NCBI GenBank assembly: GCA_004294195.1
Contig: REAQ01000227.1
Span: 1 to 6,850, forward strand
Length of the DNA stretch: 6,850 nucleotides
Direction: 5' to 3'
Source of the DNA: Sphingobacteriales bacterium
GTDB taxonomy: Bacteria; Bacteroidota; Bacteroidia; Chitinophagales; Chitinophagaceae
Under the pieces are notes generated by a model. It had not been told where the DNA came from and made no database searches. It saw nothing but the letters and a program-made list of their open reading frames with translations. Below are positions 1-5,977 of this stretch, piece after piece. The translations under genes were made by a program, and so were the position numbers. How positions within the stretch are numbered: position 1 is the stretch's first letter; each line of letters opens with the position of its first letter.

Positions 1-358
1 CCAAAGGAATTTCGCCTAATAATGGAACACCCAGCTTTTCTGCAACAGCCATCACTTCTTTGGTAATATCCACAGCCGTAAAGATGATGGAGCTATCAGG
101 AATACCCTGGCCTTTCAGGTAGGCCCTGATCTCGTTCTCATCAACCTTCAGCGCTGCATAGGCCTCCTTTAATTCCATACTCTTCCTGCTGAACGAGCCC
201 TCCCATACAATTAGATCGCTGATGAAATCTGTTTCGGCCAGGCCCACAACAGAAATCGTTTCCTGGGATTTAAATTTGTACTTGTAAGCATTGGAAAGAA
301 GAAGAACAGAAATAATGGTGGCAATGCTAATGATCAGCGCGGAAAGATATTGTTTCAT
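1..358 (-). CDS. SIMPL (DUF541) domain protein, membrane-anchored, 3' end cut by window edge
   Basis: The first 119 residues are visible, starting with ATG at 358 (MKQYLSALIISIATIISVLL); the rest lies beyond the left edge. Residues 5-24 form one hydrophobic segment, a signal anchor or uncleaved signal peptide, so the bulk is probably periplasmic. Residues 33-98 follow the start of the SIMPL/DUF541 family: ISVVGLAETDFISDLIVWEGSF, a helix with AYAAL, then IRAYLKGQGI and IIFTAVDI. The family is widespread in envelope proteins, and its biochemical role is poorly defined. No good Shine-Dalgarno precedes the ATG, which is normal in Bacteroidota. It diverges from the Usp gene across 116 bases. Residues 102-119 (VMAVAEKLGVPLLGEIPL) do not look like the usual SIMPL continuation and resemble a stretch of Mrp/ApbC P-loop ATPases; see findings. 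Family assignment is by recognition of the N-terminal pattern. Confidence 0.8.
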   Translation of the reverse strand, partial: MKQYLSALIISIATIISVLLLSNAYKYKFKSQETISVVGLAETDFISDLIVWEGSFSRKSMELKEAYAALKVDENEIRAYLKGQGIPDSSIIFTAVDITKEVMAVAEKLGVPLLGEIPL

Positions 359-474
359 ATGTCTGAATGACTAATTGAAAGGTAGACGTAAAAACAAGAA
401 AAAGGAACAATTGCATTCGTTATTTTTTTGCCAAGTTGCTAAGCTTTTTTGATACCTTACCGCAAATCCCGAAT

Positions 475-1287
475 ATGCTGCAGTTCCTTATTCCGGTTGA
501 TTTTTCCGATGCTTCTGCCAATGCGCTCCGGTATGCATTTGAGTTGAACAAGCATTTCATCGCAAAACTTCACGTATTGCATGTGTTTGATGTCCCGTTT
601 TCGGCTTCCCCGGAAACAGATTCGGTGGTCTATGAATATGAAAGCATCCGGCAAATTTTCACCGAACGGACCTGGAAGTTTATTGGTGATCACAAAGGGG
701 ATTTTCACTTCGATGTGGAGGTTTTCGTTACCTCCGGTGGTCACTTTCAGGAAGTGGTTGAATACGCCAGAACGCAGAACATCAGCATGATCATCCTCGG
801 AAATAAGGGTAAGTCGGGCCTGGGCAGATGGTTCTACGGCACCGTTACCCAGAACCTCCTGAGAAAAGCACCTTGCCCTACGCTTTCCATTCCTGCTAAC
901 GAAACCTGGAAACCAATCCATGATATCATTGTATGCACAGACTATAGTGGGCCACTCACGGATCAGCAGTGTGAAGCCCTCAAAATGCTAGCAGACAGAC
1001 TGGAGGCCAGACTGCAGTTTTTGCATGTGCAGGACAAAGTGGAAGTGACCCTTCCGGAAGACAATATTGCCAAACAAAAGATCAAGAATTTCTTTGGAAA
1101 AGATCCCGTAGTTATCCCGTTTGCAGATACGATCCCGCATTCCATCGAGCAACATATTAACGCAAAAGGTGGGGATTGGGTAGTGACGATCCCGCACCAG
1201 CATAGCTGGCTGGATCATTTTTTACTGGGATCCGAAACAGCAAGTATATCGGAATACATCAAACTGCCTTTGCTAGCCCTACACTAG
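475..1287 (+). CDS. Universal stress protein with two tandem Usp domains
   Basis: A 270-residue cytoplasmic protein of two tandem UspA folds, as is common in Bacteroidota. Domain 1 (about 1-142) opens with the family's first strand and loop, MLQFLIPVDFSDASANALRY, and carries a complete nucleotide-binding motif G-x2-G-x9-G-(S/T): G109, G112, G122, T123 (within ILGNKGKSGLGRWFYGT). It is therefore predicted to bind ATP. Domain 2 (about 149-270) restarts with HDIIVCTDYSG and ends PLLALH, but the equivalent loop reads IPHQHSWLDHFLLGSETAS and has lost the glycine motif, so it probably does not bind nucleotide in the usual way. I place the start at ATG 475 because the family normally begins only a few residues before the first strand. 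An in-frame TTG at 436 would add 13 residues unlike a Usp. Its stop is 14 bases from the stop of the convergent Spy-like gene. The physiological role (stress survival, growth arrest) is known only for the family. Confidence 0.93.
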   Translation: MLQFLIPVDFSDASANALRYAFELNKHFIAKLHVLHVFDVPFSASPETDSVVYEYESIRQIFTERTWKFIGDHKGDFHFDVEVFVTSGGHFQEVVEYARTQNISMIILGNKGKSGLGRWFYGTVTQNLLRKAPCPTLSIPANETWKPIHDIIVCTDYSGPLTDQQCEALKMLADRLEARLQFLHVQDKVEVTLPEDNIAKQKIKNFFGKDPVVIPFADTIPHSIEQHINAKGGDWVVTIPHQHSWLDHFLLGSETASISEYIKLPLLALH

Positions 1288-1304
1288 CTAATAGCTAATA
1301 GCTA
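1285..1304. repeat. Three TAGCTA units in tandem across the convergent gene junction
   Basis: TAGCTA occurs at 1285-1290, 1292-1297 and 1299-1304, each separated by a single A, giving a 7-base period. TAGCTA is its own reverse complement, so any two copies can pair. The TAG of the first unit is the stop codon of the Usp gene, and the TAG read on the minus strand in the third unit is the stop codon of the Spy-like gene. It could act as a weak two-way terminator, but the stem is only six AT-rich pairs without a strong T-run, so that role is doubtful. Confidence 0.75.
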
Positions 1305-1745
1305 TTTCTTGTACCGCCTGGTGACCATCTTTGCTACGATGGTATCGTATTTCGGCAATTGTTCCTTTTTGCAGGATTTGCGGAGATCGCGGAAATGATG
1401 AAACAGCAACTGGTCATTTTCGCGGGTTTTTTCCATCCACCTGCTCGTGTAGTAATGGACCAGTGAATCAGGAACCTCTTCGTCCCCAAGATGCTTGTAT
1501 AAACTATCCTTCAACAAGTTCACCTGCTCCCATCTGGGTTTCATGGTGGTCATGAAAGATTCTTTCTTCGCTTTAAACTGCCTTGATTGCTCATCAGATA
1601 AACCCAACTCTTTTTTCATCCAATCCTCCTGGCGATTCTTTTTTGGTGCTGAATTCGAAAAAGCAAAGAACACAAGTGCCAGATTAGATAGCACAAGAAA
1701 AATCACCAACAGCAGTACCCATTTATTTAATGTCAAGGCTTTCAT
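1302..1745 (-). CDS. Spy/CpxP-like periplasmic protein with N-terminal membrane anchor
   Basis: A 147-residue protein with one hydrophobic segment at about 8-29 (WVLLLVIFLVLSNLALVFFAF) and a charged, helical remainder predicted to be periplasmic. Residues 47-55 (LGLSDEQSR) match the LTxxQ-type helix start seen in Spy/CpxP and related metal-sensor proteins, followed by long amphipathic helices rich in K, E, R and Q. Family members bind unfolded or aggregating envelope proteins or tune envelope-stress signalling; whether this one is a chaperone or a sensor cannot be told. It is the last gene of the cluster. Its ATG overlaps the TGA of the gene before it (ATGA at 1745-1742), implying translational coupling. 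One cysteine (in KSCKK) is present, and there is no lipobox. Sequence similarity in this family is weak, so the name rests on size, anchor, motif and position after an ECF sigma factor. Confidence 0.75.
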   Translation of the reverse strand: MKALTLNKWVLLLVIFLVLSNLALVFFAFSNSAPKKNRQEDWMKKELGLSDEQSRQFKAKKESFMTTMKPRWEQVNLLKDSLYKHLGDEEVPDSLVHYYTSRWMEKTRENDQLLFHHFRDLRKSCKKEQLPKYDTIVAKMVTRRYKK

Positions 1746-2062
1746 GGCGTACTATTATCGAAATAGGAAATTTGTTGCGCAACGTACTCCGTTCCGGGTG
1801 TCACCTGATCGTCTTCCTGCTGATACTTATTCATCAACAGATACCCGTTCAACATCAGGAACAAAAGCAGGATACCCAGAGAGACCGCTGGTTTTGCCAG
1901 CCAGGCCATCCATCTGTTCCAAACGGTTACCTCTGGCTGCTCAAGGCGGGCCATCAGGCGCGTGTAGAAAAATGGCATGGTTTCCGCCCTTTGTAAGCCT
2001 TCCAGGCTTTCCAAGGTCAGATCCACCTCTTTCTGTATGTGTTCCCTGCTTTTCATGTACAT
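1742..2062 (-). CDS. Small single-pass membrane protein, candidate anti-sigma factor
   Basis: A 106-residue protein encoded 32 bases after the ECF sigma gene and overlapping the next gene by ATGA. Residues 1-55 are charged and predicted cytoplasmic, with the recognisable segment RAETMPFFYTRLMARLEQ. Residues 57-78 (KPAVSLGILLLFLMLNGYLL) are a membrane helix, and about 25 residues follow it, presumably in the periplasm. This is the layout of a small anti-sigma factor and the position where one is expected. However, it has no cysteine or histidine cluster of the zinc anti-sigma (HxxxCxxC) type, indeed no cysteine at all, and is too short for a FecR-like domain. I recall similar small proteins with a PFFYTRL segment after Bacteroidota sigma factors, but none with a proven function. 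Start: ATG 2062; an in-frame ATG at 2056 is equally possible. The existence of the gene is well supported; the anti-sigma role is inference. Confidence 0.8.
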   Translation of the reverse strand: MYMKSREHIQKEVDLTLESLEGLQRAETMPFFYTRLMARLEQPEVTVWNRWMAWLAKPAVSLGILLLFLMLNGYLLMNKYQQEDDQVTPGTEYVAQQISYFDNSTP

Positions 2063-2094
2063 TATTTGATGCTGGTAAATTAAAAAAATTGTGG

Positions 2095-2724
2095 TTATGG
2101 TTGGTTTTTATAGTAGTCTTCTAAAATTTTCCGCAAATTGGCCTTGGCCCGGTGGATCAACGATTCCACGGCGGATACGGTTACACCCATAATGTCAGCA
2201 ATTTCTTGGTAGGAAACGCCTTCCACCTTATGAAGCGTAAAAGCAATTCTCTGATTATCAACTAGTTGTGAAATTGCATGAAAAAGTTTGGCTGCCCTTT
2301 CCCGGTTATCCAACTGCACACCGGGATGCACAAAATCCACAGGCTCATACCGGGGCTCGTTGTTTTCTCCAAACAGACTGGTGATAAATGCAAACCGCTT
2401 TTTACGTTTTCGGCTCCTGATCAGTTCTAACGATTTGGTAATGGCAATCTTGTACAGCCAAGTGGAAAAGGCCGACTCACCCTTGAACTGGTGGACGGAC
2501 TCAAAAACTTTTACAAAGACTTCCTGGGTAATATCTTCAGCATCTTCTGCATTCTGGAGCAAGCCAATGGCCGTATTGTAGACCAGGTCCTTACGGCTTT
2601 CCACGATGAGTTTGAAGGCAGCTGCATCGCCTTTTTTCAAACGCTCTACAAGATGCCATTCATCCGGTCTTGGTATAGCCTTTCCTGCTGTATCAGTCAT
2701 GTACACGTAATCCTTGACGGGCAT
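2095..2724 (-). CDS. ECF-type RNA polymerase sigma-70 factor
   Basis: A 209-residue sigma factor with only regions 2 and 4, the ECF arrangement. Region 2 spans about 37-110: helix FKLIVESRKDLVYNTAIGLL, the core-binding signature DAEDITQEVFVKVFESV, and the -10-recognition part FSTWLYKIAITKSLELIRSRKRKK. Region 4 spans about 148-203 and ends in the helix-turn-helix YQEIADIMGVTVSAVESLIHRAKANLRKIL. A linker of roughly 35 residues (with ENNEPRYEPVDFVHPG) joins them. It would direct polymerase to its own regulon, possibly including this cluster. The gene begins 20 bases after the stop of the plug-domain gene and is followed at 32 bases by the small membrane protein, so co-transcription is likely. 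There is no FecR-type anti-sigma gene and no SusC-type receptor beside it, so it is not the usual iron or glycan uptake sigma. Start is uncertain between ATG 2724 and ATG 2700. Confidence 0.95.
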   Translation of the reverse strand: MPVKDYVYMTDTAGKAIPRPDEWHLVERLKKGDAAAFKLIVESRKDLVYNTAIGLLQNAEDAEDITQEVFVKVFESVHQFKGESAFSTWLYKIAITKSLELIRSRKRKKRFAFITSLFGENNEPRYEPVDFVHPGVQLDNRERAAKLFHAISQLVDNQRIAFTLHKVEGVSYQEIADIMGVTVSAVESLIHRAKANLRKILEDYYKNQP

Positions 2725-2744
2725 AAAGATAGCGGAAGCTTATT

Positions 2745-4947
2745 TTATTTTTTTCCTATAGTAACCGTTTTCTCCAGCAAATCACCTTTCGCACTGATCC
2801 CTTTTATATGAATGGTATAAGTTTCAGGGCGGTCTGCTGCATAAAACCTCACACGAGCCTTACCTGTCTTGTCCGTTACCACTTCGCCCGACCAAAAAAT
2901 GGTAGACCGGTTGTCTATAAAGTTCAGGCTTCTCACCGCGGTTCGGATCAAAAGGGATATCCCTCATTTGCTTGACGGTTTTAACGATGATTACGCCATT
3001 AAATCCCCTCGATCCAAATTGTGCGGCCTCTCCTCCGGTCATAACTTCAATAGATTCTATAAGCTGCGGCGGTATCGAGTTCAAGTAAGTGGCCACTTCG
3101 GTATTGGTGGCGGGCACACCATCAGTGATCACTAGTGGCTCAACACTTCCGCCACCACCGATACTGCCTGTTCCGCCACGTATGGTTATCCTGCCGCCGC
3201 TAGTGGTAACCCCCGGCAGCATTAACACAGCCTGTGAAGTTGTTCCTAGCCCCAGTTTATCTAATTGTTCACCGGTAACCATTCGCGAGTTTCTGTTGGC
3301 TACATCGGCTTGAGCCTGCTTCTTGCCCTTGCCCGGATTGTCCAGGGAATTCTTGATCAACATCATGGATGACCCAACCAAAAAACTATCTGCATCGGCA
3401 CGCCTGTACACAGCAATTTTTGCCGACGAGTCCACGACCCACTGTCTCGCAGAAGAGGTCCATTGTTTAGATTGGGGCATCGTGTATAAGGTAACAGGTG
3501 AGATGGAACCTTTGGCATCCGTAGCCTGTACCGTAAATGTTTTGCCTTCGTAAAACTCCGGAACCCTGAAACCAAATTCACCGCCAGATCTCAGGGTGTC
3601 TGTCAACAACAGATTGTCTGCGGTATACATCAGATTTGCTACGTATCCCCCCGCGATTTGCCCATTGTCAAGCTTACCCACACCCTTGATCCACATCACA
3701 GAATCCTGTATGGGTTCATACTTGCCTGGAGTCACCACTAAAGGATCAGTCAGATCCATCCATGCATTGCGTGGAAAAGACAGACCTGTACCAACATAAC
3801 GGTCATCCGTAACCGAAATACTGAAGATGCCCTGCATCGGTTGCCCTTTTGCATCCTTCAGTTCCAAATCAAGATTGACCAATTGACGAGATGCAAATTC
3901 AGTTTTATCCGGCGTAACGGTCAGCTGATGGGATCCCTGGTGAATGTACATCTGCCGCCTGCTCACGATCTGTTTCTTATCGTTAAACAACAATACATCT
4001 GCAGGTCCTTCGGCAAAACTATTTTTGGGGATACTGACTTCATACAATCCTGAACCGATGCTCGCAAAAACAACTTTACCATTACTAATAGCGGCCACAT
4101 AACTGGTTGGCTTAAGCGGATAAAGTGAGTCTCCCTGAGCCACTCGGAAGACCATGGCATCTGCAGTGGAGCGAACCATACTGATCTGCCAGGCACCCGG
4201 GATAGACCCATCCAGAGGGAAACTTCTTTCTGATTTATCGGGCAGAGTCAACACCGCCTGGTAACTTTTATTTTTAGAAGGCATGAAGCTAAACTTCCCA
4301 AACCCGGGCGTTGCCGTTTTAAAGGTCTCCACAACTTTCCCGGCATCGTCCTTCAAATAACCACTCAGCGTTAACGGCAGGCCTTTCTCATCTACAGCTC
4401 TGAATGCGATGGTGTTGTCCAAGCCATTGATCAGGTTACCCCCTTCAGGATAAAAGCCGAAGCCCGGCCTTAAGGGCGGCAATGGGCTACGTGCCGCAGC
4501 ATCACCAGATGCACCAAACAAAAACAAAGCTTGTTCAAGGGGTTGACTTAAGTGCGGAGAGGCCATCATCTCCTCTGTGTATACTTTCAAAACATACGCG
4601 CCGTCCTTCCATTTGGAGGATGTTCTCAGGCCTCCATCCATTTCGAAACTTGCACTATTTAACAGCACAGATGCTACCAGTGAATCAGACGGATCAAAAA
4701 GGTCTGCATGGACTCTCGCAGACTTCAGCGGCTGATGGGTAATGGCATTGTAAAGATAGACCCTGAAATAAATCGTGTTACCCAGTTTATAGTGCGGTTT
4801 GTCTGTATGCACCATAATCTGTTGGTTTTGGCCTGACTGCAATTCGCGGACGATGGCCGCTGTGGCTTCATCCAGATTCGCTTTATGGTCCTGAGAAAAG
4901 GCTGCCAGCCAAACGGAGGCCAAGGCAGTCAGAATGGATTTGCGCAT
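2745..4947 (-). CDS. Secreted macroglobulin-like/TonB-plug domain protein without barrel, apparent frameshift near C-terminus
   Basis: Read in one frame this gives 695 residues ending at 2860, but the family-like C-terminus continues in another frame to 2745, so the intact product would be about 730 residues. Residues 1-18 (MRKSILTALASVWLAAFS) are a signal peptide. Residues 44-68 (IMVHTDKPHYKLGNTIYFRV) match the MG2 domain of alpha-2-macroglobulin-like proteins, and FGFYPEGGNLINGLDNTIAF (near 163-182) is another macroglobulin-type strand. Beta-rich domains follow. Residues about 550-660 form a TonB-receptor plug: MVTGEQLDKLG, LMLPGV, ITIRGGTGSIGGGG, VEPLVITDGVP, IESIEVMTGGEAAQFGSRG and NGVIIVKT. 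No outer-membrane barrel follows. The out-of-frame tail (2915-2745) has DNRSTIFWSGEVVTDKTGKA and FYAADRPETYTI, which is how such proteins normally end. Function is unknown; a periplasmic or surface role in envelope assembly or in partnering a receptor is plausible. The start ATG at 4947 gives a clean signal peptide. The break may be a real mutation or a sequencing error. Confidence 0.88.
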
Positions 4948-4994
4948 AGTACTTGGATGATTATTGTGAAGTTTTCCTTTGCCGGGATAAATAT

Positions 4995-5025
4995 CTGGGC
5001 CAATTGCCTTTGTAACTTAACTTTA
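4995..5025 (+). promoter_or_regulatory. Possible Bacteroidota-type promoter for the lyase/glycosidase pair
   Basis: The 105-base divergent gap between 4947 and 5053 must hold start signals for both directions. TAACTTTA at 5018-5025 differs by one base from the Bacteroidota -7 element TAnnTTTG, and CTG at 4995-4997, 20 bases upstream, matches two of three bases of the -33 TTG. Transcription would begin near 5032, giving a leader of about 20 bases. The match is imperfect and the sequence is AT-rich, so chance is a real possibility. No convincing element was found for the opposite strand. Confidence 0.25.
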
Positions 5026-5052
5026 TTGCCCCTAATCAACAAACCTTCTGAC

Positions 5053-5952
5053 ATGAGACCATTTGAATGGAAAGGCGTTTTTCCTGCTCTGTTAACTCCG
5101 TTTACCGCTGCTGATGAACTGGATCTTCCTTTGTTTGCCAAAAACCTGGAGGAACAACTTGATGCCGGCGTTGACGGCATTGTCCTCGGCGGAACCCTTG
5201 GAGAAGCAAGTGTACTGACCACAGATGAAAAAGAACAACTTGTAAAGTTTGCCATCGCCACAGCGGCCGGTCGTGTGCCTGTGGTATTGAATATTGCTGA
5301 AGGCGCAACCAGGGAAGCGCTTCGTCAGGCTGAACTGGCGGAGAAATGGGGGGCCGATGGCCTCATGCTTCTTCCACCCATGCGTTACAAGTCAGATCAT
5401 CGTGAAACAGTGCATTATTTCACGACCATCGCCAAATCAACGGCCTTGCCGATCATGATTTATAACAATCCGGTGGACTACAAAATAGAAGTGACGCTGG
5501 ATATGTTTGAAGACCTTACCGCATCGCCTAACATTACGGCAGTCAAAGAATCTACACGTGATGTAACCAATGTAACCAGGATGATCAATCGCTTTGGTAA
5601 ACGTTTTAAACTCTTATGTGGTGTAGATACATTGGCGATGGAAGAACTCTGCCTGGGAGCGGATGGTTGGGTGGCTGGTCTTGTGGATGCCTTCCCTAAA
5701 GAAACCGTAACCATTTACAGACTCGTGAAAGCTGGTAAACTGGAAGAAGCAGCAGCCATTTACCGCTGGTTCATGCCGTTACTGGAACTCGATATTCATC
5801 CCAAGCTTGTTCAATACATCAAACTTGCCGCTACGGCAACGGGCATTGGATCTGAGTACGTCCGCGCACCAAGGCTTGCACTGGAAGGCAAAGAGAGAGA
5901 AGAAGTGATGGGCATCATAAGCCGTGGCCTGGCCAACAGACCAAAGCTATAG
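5053..5952 (+). CDS. DapA/NanA-family (class I aldolase type) lyase, probably catabolic rather than DHDPS
   Basis: A 299-residue TIM-barrel protein, the usual length for the dihydrodipicolinate synthase/N-acetylneuraminate lyase family, expected to be cytoplasmic. Visible hallmarks are GVFPALLTPF (8-17), the substrate carboxylate loop GGTLGE (46-51), the tyrosine of YNNP (Y137) and the Schiff-base lysine in AVKEST (K165). The Y137-K165 spacing equals that of Tyr133-Lys161 in E. coli DapA. The arginine that follows YNxP in true DHDPS (Arg138 there) is replaced: the text is YNNPVDYK, with D142 at that place. That argues against lysine biosynthesis and for a catabolic lyase or deaminase. From memory, Bacteroidota proteins with this YNNPVDYK text sit in 4-hydroxyproline breakdown clusters (1-pyrroline-4-hydroxy-2-carboxylate deaminase); sugar-acid dehydratase or aldolase activity is the alternative. 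I chose ATG 5053 (MRPFEWKGVF) because the open frame further upstream would overlap the divergent gene and encodes nothing family-like. The glycosidase starts 25 bases downstream. Confidence 0.93.
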   Translation: MRPFEWKGVFPALLTPFTAADELDLPLFAKNLEEQLDAGVDGIVLGGTLGEASVLTTDEKEQLVKFAIATAAGRVPVVLNIAEGATREALRQAELAEKWGADGLMLLPPMRYKSDHRETVHYFTTIAKSTALPIMIYNNPVDYKIEVTLDMFEDLTASPNITAVKESTRDVTNVTRMINRFGKRFKLLCGVDTLAMEELCLGADGWVAGLVDAFPKETVTIYRLVKAGKLEEAAAIYRWFMPLLELDIHPKLVQYIKLAATATGIGSEYVRAPRLALEGKEREEVMGIISRGLANRPKL

Positions 5953-5977
5953 TACCGTTCAGAAATAACAAGGACCC

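Noticed and set aside
436..474. TTG start 13 codons upstream for the Usp gene.
   Set aside because: The extra residues are unlike the family, no ribosome site supports the TTG, and ATG 475 gives the standard Usp N-terminus.
457..921. A 154-residue minus-strand open frame within the Usp gene.
   Set aside because: It is a shadow of a well-supported Usp coding sequence and shows no domain or signal of its own.
1495..2124. A 209-residue plus-strand open frame.
   Set aside because: It lies antisense to the Spy-like, small membrane and sigma genes, which have clear domain features and ATGA coupling. Its own translation has no recognisable domain.
2724..2731. TATCTTTA just upstream of the sigma gene start, resembling a Bacteroidota -7 element.
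   Set aside because: No TTG lies 19-21 bases upstream, and it abuts the ATG at 2724. It would only work with the later start at 2700, so it was not called.
2947..2961. CCCTTTT slippery heptamer (C CCT TTT in the zero frame) at the frameshift of the plug gene, as a programmed -1 frameshift.
   Set aside because: Slipping back one base puts TGA directly after the heptamer, so translation would stop. The family-like C-terminus needs +1 (or -2), so this motif does not explain it.
4885..5052. N-terminal extension of the lyase open frame, overlapping the divergent gene.
   Set aside because: The added 56 residues have no family match and lie antisense to the signal-peptide region of the plug gene. 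ATG 5053 gives the normal length.
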